Source: a virus. From it: a stretch of DNA of 46,217 nt. The stretch spans positions 1 to 46,217 of IMG/VR virus record IMGVR_UViG_3300045953_000189; one strand, 5' to 3'. Below, piece by piece: positions 28,056-37,221 of the stretch (the stretch's first letter is position 1; each line of letters starts with the position of its first letter). The position numbers and the translations under genes were made by a program. The notes beneath the pieces were generated by a model, which worked only from the letters and a program-made list of their open reading frames with translations, did no database searches and had not been told where the DNA came from.

Positions 28056-29492
28056 TTACCCCTCCTCCGTCGTGATGGATGCTCCCGTGTTCAGAATGTG
28101 CGCGAGCAGGCCGTCGCCGTAGACGGCGAGCTCGACGACGTCGCCGTACAGGCGGATGAGGTCCAGCCACTCCTGCGCCTGACTGATCATCCAGGGATGG
28201 CAGTAGAAGATCCGCCCGCCGGGATTCGTGACGACCGGCAGCACGTGCGCACCGTCGTTCTCGCGCTGCGCGTACGCATGATGCTCGTCGCCCATGAGGC
28301 AGGAGTCCGCCCCGTAGAGATGGAAGCGACGGAAACCGAGCATCCGGAACAGCGGGATGGCGCGCAGGAGCACCGTCGAGCCGCCCGGAACCGCGTGCCA
28401 CGTCCCGCCGTAGTGGGCGTCCAGCAGATCCTTCACCAGACCTGCCATCGTGTGGAACAGGTACGTCCGGTCCTTCGGGAGCCCCTCGAGCACGGACGGA
28501 TCACACTGTGAGCCGATGAAGTACTTGCACCCGTCCACGACCGGCTTCGTAAAGCGCGCGTTGAACGGCCGGATGTCGACGATGACCTGGGCCGACGGCG
28601 TGAGGCCGTGATCGAGCGCCCAGTTGTACGCACCGTTCAGCGTGATCAGCGGCATTCCGTCCAGACGACGGTGCCGGATCTCCTTCTCGTACTCGAGCAT
28701 CGACGGACCGCCGCCGAGGATCATGACCTCGGTGTCGTTGGTCGGAAACGGGTGGATCTGCTCCCAGCCCTGCGCAATGTTGAAGGCCACGTTCTCGCGA
28801 GCCTTCGACTCCTCCGCGTTCAGCACCCCCGACTTGACCACCTCCCGCCCCGGACGCCAGGCCGAGACGTAGAACAGGCAACGGTTCTCTTCCTCCGCTG
28901 ACCAGTGGATGACGCAGTCCCGGTCGGCGAGCTTCCGGAGCCACCAGGTGTACGACTCCACGGTCAGGTGGAGCTGCTCGCCGATGAGCGCACCGCAGTT
29001 GTCCTTCACGGTCGCGATCGAGAAGAAGACGTGCTGCGCCGCGCGAAGGATGTTGTTCAGCACCTTGTCGACGCGGTCCGGCGGGATATGCTCCATGACG
29101 TCGATGCAGAAGCCGTAGGGGGCTGCCACCGATAGCGGCTGCTCGAGATCGGCCTTCACGAACCGGAGCGCGTGCGCCTGCGTCGTGAGCGCGTCCTGGA
29201 TCTCCGGATCGAGACTATTCCTGACGAAGTCCACCATCGTGACCTTGAGGTTCCCGAGGAGGGCCAGCATCAGGGCCCCGCGACCCGTGCCGCAGCCGAA
29301 GTCGATCACCTCAGCGCCGGAACGAGGCCGAGCCTGCGCTAGGAAGGTCTGCGCGAGCAGCTCCCCCGGAGAGTCCTTCCTGTACTCCGGCATCGCCCAG
29401 AGGCGACCGTACTTCAGGGCCTCCGGGTTCCCCGGCTGGACGGCCACTATGGGGGCCTGCCCGATGATCCCGACCTTCGCGGGCGACGTCAT
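28056..29492 (-). CDS. methyltransferase fused to a DUF115 domain
   Basis: A 478-residue protein with two enzymes in a row. Residues 45-210 are a class I SAM-dependent methyltransferase (motif I IDFGCGTGR at 63-71, DVMEHIPPD near 130). Residues 240-430 match DUF115, the MptE-like family found in pterin-diphosphate kinases and flagellin-glycosylation proteins: MILGGGPSM, LITLNGAYNWAL, VIVDIRPFN, HLYGADSC. The likely job is to add and modify a small group, perhaps on a sugar or virion protein (inference). It overlaps a small gene by ATGA. Confidence 0.8.
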   Translation of the reverse strand: MTSPAKVGIIGQAPIVAVQPGNPEALKYGRLWAMPEYRKDSPGELLAQTFLAQARPRSGAEVIDFGCGTGRGALMLALLGNLKVTMVDFVRNSLDPEIQDALTTQAHALRFVKADLEQPLSVAAPYGFCIDVMEHIPPDRVDKVLNNILRAAQHVFFSIATVKDNCGALIGEQLHLTVESYTWWLRKLADRDCVIHWSAEEENRCLFYVSAWRPGREVVKSGVLNAEESKARENVAFNIAQGWEQIHPFPTNDTEVMILGGGPSMLEYEKEIRHRRLDGMPLITLNGAYNWALDHGLTPSAQVIVDIRPFNARFTKPVVDGCKYFIGSQCDPSVLEGLPKDRTYLFHTMAGLVKDLLDAHYGGTWHAVPGGSTVLLRAIPLFRMLGFRRFHLYGADSCLMGDEHHAYAQRENDGAHVLPVVTNPGGRIFYCHPWMISQAQEWLDLIRLYGDVVELAVYGDGLLAHILNTGASITTEEG

Positions 29493-29812
29493 GCGATCTC
29501 CTCCTGGGCCGCTGGGGCCTCTCCTGACAACACCTCAAGCTCGACGCCGCCGAGCACCGGCGTGTACGACACGGGCTGATCGCCCTGCAGCGCCACGCTC
29601 ACCTCGACGACCTTCATGCGGCTGCCTTCGGGCAGCGCCGCCACCTTCGCCAGCGCCTCCGCCTGAGTCGCGTAGAACTTCACGTCCTTGACCGGGGCTC
29701 GCTCCGGGTGGACGAAGACGCTGGTGACCCCGTCGTCGTAGACGAGCACCGGTGGCTTGATCGCACTCCCCCCGTGCTCGTCAGTGTGGCCGGTGATGAT
29801 GAATGCCATCAT
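29489..29812 (-). CDS. hypothetical protein, 107 residues
   Basis: Mixed alpha/beta, with a YATQAEALAKVAALPEG helix and a beta-rich C-terminal half. It is joined by ATGA overlaps to the acetyltransferase upstream and to the methyltransferase-DUF115 gene downstream, so it belongs to the same cassette. Not recognised. Confidence 0.7.
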   Translation of the reverse strand: MMAFIITGHTDEHGGSAIKPPVLVYDDGVTSVFVHPERAPVKDVKFYATQAEALAKVAALPEGSRMKVVEVSVALQGDQPVSYTPVLGGVELEVLSGEAPAAQEEIA

Positions 29813-30318
29813 CGGACTCCGTGGAGGTCAGAGCACTCCCGCCGGATCCCCGTCACGAGCTCCGCGTCTTCGCGCAGCAGGGTGAAGAACGTCTGGCCTG
29901 GGGTAGGACGCCAGACCCGCCCGCTCGGCTGCCAAGGCGAGCCCAACGAGGCCTCCCGATGGCAGCGGGCCAGGTGCGCGTCGTTCGTGTCCAGGACGAC
30001 CAGCGTGACGGCCTCGGCCCCGCGCGCGAAGGCCTCCCGGCAGAGGTGCCGCCGGATGGCCTGCCGGTACCCCTTGGCTTGGTAGGCCGGGAAGATCCCG
30101 CTGGCATGCCAGTACGTGGCCGTGGTGGGGTCCTTGATGATCGACCCCCAGCCGATGAGCTCCTGGTCGTCCATGTACCCCCAGACGGTCTCCCCCGGCC
30201 GGGTCTCACACGGCGGCTCGGGCCAGCCGTAGCAGGCCAAGAGCGCCTCGCTCCCGATCGCGGCAGCGAAGGCGCGCCACACCGGCCCGGGATGATGACG
30301 CTGGACGGGGACGATCAC
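29809..30318 (-). CDS. GNAT-family acetyltransferase
   Basis: A 169-residue N-acetyltransferase. The acetyl-CoA-binding motif A is visible as GIFPAYQAKGYRQAI (Q-x-x-G-x region) followed by a helix and a VTLVVLDTNDAHL strand. The GTG at 30318 overlaps the upstream stop as GTGA and is preceded by AGGAGG at seven bases, which sets the start. The acceptor is unknown; the neighbours suggest a glycan or protein amine. Confidence 0.82.
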   Translation of the reverse strand: MIVPVQRHHPGPVWRAFAAAIGSEALLACYGWPEPPCETRPGETVWGYMDDQELIGWGSIIKDPTTATYWHASGIFPAYQAKGYRQAIRRHLCREAFARGAEAVTLVVLDTNDAHLARCHREASLGSPWQPSGRVWRPTPGQTFFTLLREDAELVTGIRRECSDLHGVR

Positions 30319-30905
30319 GCGACGGCCTCCTGCTCGGCCAACCACTTCCAGGCGGCCGCGTTCTGGCGGCTCAGGATGGTCGGGTAGACCGCGGCCGCGT
30401 AGTCGTAGCAGCGGCTGACCATCCGCTCGAGCGTCGGCTGGTCGCGCTCCAGGCGCGCCCAGACGGCCAGCGCCCAGGCCACGTGCCCGCGCTCCTCGCC
30501 GACGAGCTGGTGGTAGTCCGCGGCCACGTCAGGGTGCAGCCGGCGCAGGAGCCCCTCGACGTACTCGGCCCGCCGGAGCGTGTTCGCCTCGTTCCAGTGG
30601 ACGACCGCGAACGAGTGCGCGAACCGCGCCGGGTCCGGGAGCTGCGCGGCCAGCGCGCAGTCCCGCTGAGTCATCGCAGCCCACGGTGGCGGCGTCGGGC
30701 GCGGGCCGAACAGGGCGCGCCCCCAGCCCGTCATCATCTCCTCGTGGCCGATCTCCTCCGGACGCATCCGCTCGGCGACGAAACGCTTCTCGTCGTCCGT
30801 CAGGTAGGGCGAGCGGAGCCACAGCGAGCTGGTGACGATGGCCGCCGTCTCGACGCCGGCGACCTCGTAGAGCAGCCGGCCGAGCTTCCGGGTCACGGCG
30901 CTCAT
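30315..30905 (-). CDS. ferritin-like diiron protein
   Basis: A 196-residue helical protein with the ligand pattern of a four-helix diiron carboxylate fold: Glu 19 on helix A, E51-x-x-H54 on helix B (EEIGHE), Glu 106 on helix C (WNEAN), and E138-x-x-H141 on helix D (EERGH). Such proteins use oxygen to hydroxylate or oxidise small molecules or tRNA. It overlaps both neighbours by ATGA/GTGA. In a phage late operon it is unusual. The fold is inferred from spacing only. Confidence 0.65.
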   Translation of the reverse strand: MSAVTRKLGRLLYEVAGVETAAIVTSSLWLRSPYLTDDEKRFVAERMRPEEIGHEEMMTGWGRALFGPRPTPPPWAAMTQRDCALAAQLPDPARFAHSFAVVHWNEANTLRRAEYVEGLLRRLHPDVAADYHQLVGEERGHVAWALAVWARLERDQPTLERMVSRCYDYAAAVYPTILSRQNAAAWKWLAEQEAVA

Positions 30906-32221
30906 ACCGGGATCTCCAGTTCGCGCACGCCGCCGCGGTGGCTGACCGTGGCCGCCCCGATGCCGCCGAGGACCTGCTGCACGCGCGGGTGCGCCCACTG
31001 CTCGTCCGTGATGAACGTCGTCGCCCGCTGGTAGCCCGCGGCCTGGTGCCAGGCGCGCACCCCCTGCCAGACCTCGAGCGCCTCGGCGCGCGCCGAGAAC
31101 GGCGTCACGCCGGCCACCGACGACACGGTCGGCCGGCGCTCGCGCACGAGGCGGACGTGACGGATCTCGCCCTCCGCGAGGCCGACGATCGGCGTAGCGG
31201 CGTCGAGGGCCATCCAGTCGTCGAAGATCTGGAGCGCCCGCTCGGCGCCCGGCACGAGACGCCAGAGCCCGGCGACGGTGTCCCGTAGCGTCACGATCTC
31301 CTCCGGCGTCGCCTCACGGATCGTCAGCAGCGGCGTCTGATACGACCAGCCGGGGGCGGCCGTCCGCATCGTCGGGAACCCCTGACTCTTCGCCAGGGTG
31401 GCATCGACGCCGTAGAGCAGCGTCGCCCACTGCGCGTCGCCGCCGATCCGCGACGCCCCGTACGTCTCGATCAGCCCCTGCAAGTACTCCGGCCGGTCGG
31501 CCCGGACGCGGCTATGGACGGTCATCACGCCGAGCTCGTGCAGCCGCTGGAACATCGGCGTGAACACCTCGCGCCAGAAGCGATAGGTCCGGTCGCGCTG
31601 CAGCCGGACGTTGAAGCCCACGCGGACCTCGGCCGGGCGCTGCGGCGTGAAGTGGTAGGTCTCGAAGCTCAGATTGCGCCCCTGCCAGGACACCGTCATC
31701 GGCCAGCACTGCGGGTCGTCGAACCAGACCGCCGCCCGCGCCCGGCTCTCGTCCTCGGGCTCGTCGTAGATGCCGGCGCCGACGAGCTGGTCAGCGAACG
31801 CCACGGCCTCGGCGGCCGTCATCTCGCGGATCCAGAGACCGGGGCGAACCTCGACCGACGGCGTCGGGTGAACCCGGACGATCGGCGGCGGCGGCACCAT
31901 GTCGTCCGGGGGCGGCGCCAGGCAGGCCAGTTGCCCGCCAAGCGAGCGGCAGAGCGTCCGCTGGTGCTTCTCGGCCTCCAGGCGGTCCTCCCAGGCGAGG
32001 CCGCGCTTTCGCGCCCGCACGTGCGCCTCCGGCATCGCGTGCCAGCCGATCCGCTCGTCGTGGCGCGCCCCGTGGCCGACGAACTTCAACGCCCGCTCCT
32101 GCTCGCGCGTGATCTTCAGCAGCCGCCAGCCAGGCGGCAGCGGGTGCGCGGCGGCAGAGCGCGCGTCCATCTCCAGCACGCCCTCGTTCAGCCCTTCGGC
32201 GTTCACGCAGGCGTACCTCAT
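30902..32221 (-). CDS. protein with two acetyltransferase-like halves
   Basis: A 439-residue protein. After an unrecognised 110-residue lead, residues 125-270 and 285-439 each read like a GNAT-type alpha/beta domain: a long helix before a VMTVHSRVRAD strand and a following ETYGA turn in the first, and WHQAAGYQRATTFITDE plus GIGAATV in the second. The acetyl-CoA loop is not clear in either half, so one or both may be inactive. ATGA overlaps tie it to the diiron gene and the tail-hub gene. Confidence 0.55.
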   Translation of the reverse strand: MRYACVNAEGLNEGVLEMDARSAAAHPLPPGWRLLKITREQERALKFVGHGARHDERIGWHAMPEAHVRARKRGLAWEDRLEAEKHQRTLCRSLGGQLACLAPPPDDMVPPPPIVRVHPTPSVEVRPGLWIREMTAAEAVAFADQLVGAGIYDEPEDESRARAAVWFDDPQCWPMTVSWQGRNLSFETYHFTPQRPAEVRVGFNVRLQRDRTYRFWREVFTPMFQRLHELGVMTVHSRVRADRPEYLQGLIETYGASRIGGDAQWATLLYGVDATLAKSQGFPTMRTAAPGWSYQTPLLTIREATPEEIVTLRDTVAGLWRLVPGAERALQIFDDWMALDAATPIVGLAEGEIRHVRLVRERRPTVSSVAGVTPFSARAEALEVWQGVRAWHQAAGYQRATTFITDEQWAHPRVQQVLGGIGAATVSHRGGVRELEIPV

Positions 32222-34437
32222 GGCCGGCGCACCGTCACCGTCAGCGCCCGGTCGCGCGCGGCCCCGTTGGCGATCGCGGCGAGGCCGGTCATCAGGATGG
32301 TGATCGGCCCCGTCGTCTGCGGGCTGTAGAGCACGTCGTGCTTGACGATGCCGCGCCGGGCGAAGGTGTCGCTCCCACCCTTCGTCGCCGCCGTCGCGTG
32401 GAGGAACGACTGCGGCATGATGCCGTCAAGGAGCTCGCCGGTGAGCGTGCCCACGCGGATGCGGCTCGTCACGTCACGCGGCGACGAGGCGGCCGCCGAG
32501 CTGATGTACTGACGGCCGGTGATGTGTAGCGTGTCCCCGATCGACGTCAGCGTCACCGTCACGGACGCGGTCAGGGTTTCCTCGTCCAGCGTGAGCACAA
32601 CGGAGTCGGAGTTGAAGAACGCCGCGCGCTGGATCACGAGGTCGGTCCGTGCGAGTTCAATCGGGTCGCCGATGGGCTCGTCGATCGTCTCGCGGCCGAC
32701 TTGCAGCAGCGTCATGACGACCTTGCCCTCCGCCCCGAACAGTGGCCGGATGTCGCGCACCTGGAACCGTGATGTGACGAGGCCGCGCATCCCCGACTGG
32801 ACGTCCGGGATGCGTTTATGCGTGACCGCCACCGTCTCGCCGACATCGACGACGTGGTTACCGTACCGGACGACGAGTTGCAGGCGCGGCGGCGGCTCGC
32901 TGAACCGCTGGAACGTCTCGAAGGCCCAACGGTCAAGCTCCGTCTGGACGTCAAGGTCGGTATGGAGCCCCTTGGAATCCATCTTCAGCGGCGGCTTACG
33001 GCCGTACTTCTCGATGGACGCCAGCGCCGAGTACCGCTGCCGGAGGCCGAAGGAGTTGGGCGCCTCGTCCTCGTTCCAGTCGTACTGCACCTCGACCTGG
33101 TTGATGATCCGGTCCTCACCGCCCTGCCAGGCCCAGCCGATGATCTGGTCCTCGTCCAACGTCACGACCGGCGTGCTCGTCCGCCCCTCGCTGACCTTGG
33201 CTGAGTAGGCGCCTGTCTGCGTCACGAATGGGAAGAGGTTCAACGGTTTGAAGATTTCCCGCTCGATGAACTCCTTGCCGTCCTCCGGCGCATTGAGCCG
33301 GAAGTGCATCTCCGTGTCAGGGAACCGTCCGTCACGCAGCGCCTCGATCCCCGCGATGTCGACGAACGGTGCCGGGGCGACCACGGACCACGAACGGTTG
33401 AACACGTCGTACCGGCCAGCGATCCCGGCGCGTCGGTATCCCAGGCCTACGGCGGAGTCCGCGTCAATCGGCTCGACGGTATAGAGTCTGGTGCTCGACT
33501 CCACGGACGCCACCGTGAGAACGCGATCATCAGCGGTGAAGGGAGCGACGACGAGGATCTCACCGGAACGGATGAACGACAGAAACTCCGTACCGATCCC
33601 GACCACGACGTTCGGCCGCTTCATCTGAACGGTCCCGGTGGACACAGCCGCCGTTCCGGTTGACAGGAGCATCCGGAGCGCGATGTCGAGCGGGTGCCCC
33701 TGGATCTCGATGATGGCCTCCTGCGTGGCCGGAAACACGACCTGCCGCAGGAACCGCTGGAAGTCAGCCGCGCTGATCGTATACGTCACCGCGTCGTTCG
33801 AGAGGCCGACGCCGGTGATCTCCATGCGTGCGAACGCCAGAAAGCTCGACTCCGGGAGATCCCGGTAGCCGGCCAGGAGCTGGATACGCTGGCCCGCTCG
33901 AAGCTGCTCGCCGTTGTGGATCACTGTGTTGAGCCCGTGCCCCTGCGGCGCGGTGCCATCGACCGCCCACTCGAGATCGACGAAGCGGTTCGTCGTGTCG
34001 TCGCGGCGACGGTACCGGATACGCTCCGGCCCGATCTGGAGCGTGCCCACGGCCGGGTATCCGGCGATGCTCGTCTGTCCCTGGATGTACGCTGGCCGGA
34101 GCGCCAGCGAGCCGGACAGCTCGTGCGCGAGCGCGACCCTAGGATCGGACAGGTACCGGAGGATCTCGCCATCGCTGTCCTGCAACGGCAGCGTGAAGCT
34201 CCCGATCGTCGACCGGCCCTCCTCGGGCTCCACCGTCTGCGTATTGCCGCTCGGCCGCCCGAGAACCTCCAGGTAACCGCGCGTGGCCCCCTGGATCGCG
34301 CCGGACGCGAAGCCGCGCGTGAACGGCCACTCGGTCGGCAGGCCGGCGCGCGTGACGTGGTACGGCTGCGCGATGTAGACCGGCCGGTGCGCCAGGCGCG
34401 CCCGCGCGACCGCGTATTCAGGAGATTCGACCTTCAA
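32218..34437 (-). CDS. large tail-tip (hub-like) protein
   Basis: A 739-residue beta-rich protein with no signal or membrane segment. Its place after the tape measure and two tail proteins is that of a central tail-tip or hub protein. The TTG at 34437 overlaps the upstream stop and has GAGGAG six bases before it, a better start than a GTG at 34473. Short segments (RSTIGSFTLPLQDSDGEI, GRYDVFNRSW) suggest several beta domains. No lytic or peptidase motif is visible. Confidence 0.7.
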   Translation of the reverse strand: MKVESPEYAVARARLAHRPVYIAQPYHVTRAGLPTEWPFTRGFASGAIQGATRGYLEVLGRPSGNTQTVEPEEGRSTIGSFTLPLQDSDGEILRYLSDPRVALAHELSGSLALRPAYIQGQTSIAGYPAVGTLQIGPERIRYRRRDDTTNRFVDLEWAVDGTAPQGHGLNTVIHNGEQLRAGQRIQLLAGYRDLPESSFLAFARMEITGVGLSNDAVTYTISAADFQRFLRQVVFPATQEAIIEIQGHPLDIALRMLLSTGTAAVSTGTVQMKRPNVVVGIGTEFLSFIRSGEILVVAPFTADDRVLTVASVESSTRLYTVEPIDADSAVGLGYRRAGIAGRYDVFNRSWSVVAPAPFVDIAGIEALRDGRFPDTEMHFRLNAPEDGKEFIEREIFKPLNLFPFVTQTGAYSAKVSEGRTSTPVVTLDEDQIIGWAWQGGEDRIINQVEVQYDWNEDEAPNSFGLRQRYSALASIEKYGRKPPLKMDSKGLHTDLDVQTELDRWAFETFQRFSEPPPRLQLVVRYGNHVVDVGETVAVTHKRIPDVQSGMRGLVTSRFQVRDIRPLFGAEGKVVMTLLQVGRETIDEPIGDPIELARTDLVIQRAAFFNSDSVVLTLDEETLTASVTVTLTSIGDTLHITGRQYISSAAASSPRDVTSRIRVGTLTGELLDGIMPQSFLHATAATKGGSDTFARRGIVKHDVLYSPQTTGPITILMTGLAAIANGAARDRALTVTVRRP

Positions 34438-35990
34438 GGAATCTCCTCGTACCGGATCGACGCCCGCACCCACCGGCTCCCGACCGTCGCGCTCGTGACC
34501 GACTTGAAGCTCATCACGTCACCGGAGGCGAACTCTACCTCGTCAGTGACGTTCTCAGCGTCGCGGCCCTCCGCATTCCCGTGGGTGACAGAAAGGGCCG
34601 AGTCATCTGTCTCGTTGCTCCGGATGGTCACGGTCACCGTCTGGCCGGCCGTCGGCGTCGTGTCCAGGAGCGTGTGCAGTCGACTCGCCACGCCTTTGTA
34701 CGGCACCCGGAACGAGGTCTGAGTCTCGGTCAGGCTGTTGCCGCCGGGTCCGAGATAGTGCGTAGTCGCTTGGGCTTGGGCGGAGCCGACCCCCACCATA
34801 ATGTTGCAGCGGCGACCTTGCCACGCGCCCGGGATGTAGTCCTGAACCGACGCGCCCATGACGAGCGTGGCCCCGTCGAACTGCACGGTGGTGTCGAGGA
34901 TCAGCTCGCACCGCATCTCGACGGTCGTCGCAGCGGCGTCGATCGTCCGCGTGACCTGGAGCCACTCGAAGTTACCGCTGCCGGTGTGCGACGACGACGT
35001 CGTCGAACCGATCCCGTCGTGAATCGTCAGGCGCGCGGCGCTCGCGACGCTCGCCCGCACCCAGCATCCAAACGTAACAACCTTGCCACGCCAGCGCGTC
35101 GCCGGGCCGTGGAAGCCCGCGATGTCCTGCCCGAGGTAGCAGTTTGTCCCGGACCGCGTGAGGTTGGCCGAGGCGGACCCGACCTTGACATTCGATGAGT
35201 TCTTCGCGCTCGTCGCTCCAGAGCCCGTCAGCACCCATCGGGTCGGCTGCGTAACGCCGAACCCGGCCGGCTGGCCCCACAGCTCGAAGTCGCCGTTGAA
35301 CGCCCATGACGTCGCGCCGGCGTTACCGACCGGCAAGTCAAACTGCCACTGCGCGAGCACGCGCGAGGCCTCGTCGAGTCGAGCGAAGTCGAGAATCCCA
35401 GAGACGAACTCCGGGATGCCAGCGCCAAGAACCAGGGTCGCGCCGTCGAACTGCACGGTGGTGTTGCCGGTATCAACGGCGAGCCGAATCTCGACCTGTG
35501 TCGCCGCGTTGTCGATGGTCCGCGTGACGGTGATCCACTCCCACAGGCCCGTGCCGGTGTGGTACTCCGACGCCGAGGAACCGACGCCGTCGTGAATATG
35601 GAGCCGCGCCCGGCTCCCGGCCGTCGCCCGAACCCATGCGCCGAACGTAACCTGACGGTTCTGCCACCAGGCCGCCGGCCCGAAGGACGTCACCGCGTTC
35701 TGCGCGAGGTAGCAGTCGTTGCCGACGCGCGTCAGAGCTGCGGCGAACGTCCCGATCTTGAAGTTCGTACCGTCGCGGGCGACCGTCGCCCCGGAGCCCG
35801 TCAGCGTCCAGTTCGTCGGGGCGACCGCCGTCCCGGCCAGCCACGTCTCCAGGTTGCCGTTCCGGGCGAAGCTGACGCCGCCGGGCGTGCCGATCGCCTT
35901 CGTGAACTTCCACGCCCCGGTGATGACGTCATCGGACGTCTTGTCAGGGACGTGCGCGACGTCGAGAGCGGTCACGCCATCAGTAGCCAT
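34434..35990 (-). CDS. tail protein with duplicated carbohydrate-binding-like domain
   Basis: A 518-residue protein. Two copies of a 145-residue domain (about 44-189 and 231-375) share many residues: the NG(N/D)(L/F)E opening, WTLTGSGAT, the ITVTRTID/LQVTRTID strand and the closing TTVQFDGATLV. The pattern resembles CBM4/9-like jelly rolls that bind glycans. A third beta-rich part completes the C-terminus. The ATG at 35990 is one base after the upstream stop with a GGGAG site. A receptor- or glycan-binding fibre role is likely. Confidence 0.75.
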   Translation of the reverse strand: MATDGVTALDVAHVPDKTSDDVITGAWKFTKAIGTPGGVSFARNGNLETWLAGTAVAPTNWTLTGSGATVARDGTNFKIGTFAAALTRVGNDCYLAQNAVTSFGPAAWWQNRQVTFGAWVRATAGSRARLHIHDGVGSSASEYHTGTGLWEWITVTRTIDNAATQVEIRLAVDTGNTTVQFDGATLVLGAGIPEFVSGILDFARLDEASRVLAQWQFDLPVGNAGATSWAFNGDFELWGQPAGFGVTQPTRWVLTGSGATSAKNSSNVKVGSASANLTRSGTNCYLGQDIAGFHGPATRWRGKVVTFGCWVRASVASAARLTIHDGIGSTTSSSHTGSGNFEWLQVTRTIDAAATTVEMRCELILDTTVQFDGATLVMGASVQDYIPGAWQGRRCNIMVGVGSAQAQATTHYLGPGGNSLTETQTSFRVPYKGVASRLHTLLDTTPTAGQTVTVTIRSNETDDSALSVTHGNAEGRDAENVTDEVEFASGDVMSFKSVTSATVGSRWVRASIRYEEIP

Positions 35991-35991
35991 G

Positions 35992-37221
35992 TCATCTCCC
36001 GTCCCGGATGCGGAGGGTGTAGTAGTAGTGCTCCGCGCCCGGCTGCGCTCGGATCGGGCGGAACACGGCGTCGATGAACTCACCCCGCGGGTAGTACGTC
36101 CGCATCGGGTGGGCGTAACGCTCCAGCACGGACGGCAGGCCGTACGCGACGCTGTAGAGCGACAGCGCGCCGAAGGCGCCCGAGAACCGCCCGGCCGTCT
36201 GCGCCAGGTCAGTCCCGAGCATGACCGCCGTCGGGCTCCCGGCCATGACCTGCTCGGCGCCGGACGGTGTGCCGCTCTTGTCGCCGTACTTCAGGCCATC
36301 GCCGTACTTTCGCGTACTCCCGTACCTGTGGTAGTAGTTGACGCCCGCCAGCAGGACACCATCGAGCTTCGCGCTCAGGCTCGTCAGGTCGGCACCCCAC
36401 TGCACCATCAGGACATGCTCGGTATCGGCCGCCCAGGTGACGAGCTGCTCGAGCGCCGTGGCTCCGCTGTTCGCGCCGTAGTGAATGACGTGCAGGAAGT
36501 TATCGGCGCGCTTCTTAACCAGGAGCCGGTTCCGACCGATGTCCCCACCCCACGCGGCGCAGTCGATCAGGATGTGCTCGCCGCCGTCGTTACCAGCGAA
36601 CCCAGCACGGAACGCGAGGACCAGGGTCCCTCCGGTCGGAGAGAAGAAGAAGTTCCCCGACCCGCCCGGGAGCGCCGAGATCAGCGAGGCGCGCAGCGGG
36701 CCGGTCGTCGGCATCGTGACGCCACTGCCGTGGGTCCCTTCCTGGTACGCGAGCGCCTCGACCGAGCTGAACACGTTGCCTCGGTTGTTGTCGTAGGCGT
36801 CGCCAGCCTCGAAGCCCCAGTACGCGCGCAGCGTCCGGTCGATGTAGACCTCGGCCTGCTCGCCGCGCCCGCCCCATTCGCGGAGCATGCGCCGCAGGCG
36901 GTCGAACATCTCCGGGACCGTCGGTTGCATCGTGAGGATGCAGACCTCCTCGTCGCGCTCGTGCATCACCTCGCGCTTCCCAGACGCCGTCACGTTCGCC
37001 CCGACGATCGGCGTATCCTCGTACCCGATCGACGTGAGAGGGTCCGGCATATCGACGGTCCTGCCGTTGTAAACCACCCGCAGATACCGAGAGGTCGCGA
37101 TGAGGTGCTCTGTCCCGTCGCCCCATGACGCATTCTTGGGCGTGATCCCTGCAGGCGGTGGCGTCGTCGGCGCGTCATCGAAGAACAGCGCGCCGGTGCC
37201 GAAGATCCCCGCAGGCGCCAT
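35992..37221 (-). CDS. distal-tail-like protein with LamG-like domain
   Basis: A 409-residue protein directly after the tape measure, overlapping it as TGATG. The N-terminal 130 residues have the beta-rich style of distal tail proteins (RYLRVVYNGRTVD...). Residues 150-375 look like a concanavalin/LamG jelly roll with repeated YDNNRGNV, LVLAFRAGF and HYGANSG strands. Likely sits at the end of the tail tube and joins the tip. Confidence 0.65.
   Translation of the reverse strand: MAPAGIFGTGALFFDDAPTTPPPAGITPKNASWGDGTEHLIATSRYLRVVYNGRTVDMPDPLTSIGYEDTPIVGANVTASGKREVMHERDEEVCILTMQPTVPEMFDRLRRMLREWGGRGEQAEVYIDRTLRAYWGFEAGDAYDNNRGNVFSSVEALAYQEGTHGSGVTMPTTGPLRASLISALPGGSGNFFFSPTGGTLVLAFRAGFAGNDGGEHILIDCAAWGGDIGRNRLLVKKRADNFLHVIHYGANSGATALEQLVTWAADTEHVLMVQWGADLTSLSAKLDGVLLAGVNYYHRYGSTRKYGDGLKYGDKSGTPSGAEQVMAGSPTAVMLGTDLAQTAGRFSGAFGALSLYSVAYGLPSVLERYAHPMRTYYPRGEFIDAVFRPIRAQPGAEHYYYTLRIRDGR

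Noticed and set aside
27424-28401. Minus-strand open frame of 325 codons
   Set aside because: Only the last 62 codons look like protein; the rest is a shadow of the methyltransferase-DUF115 gene and the small tail gene.
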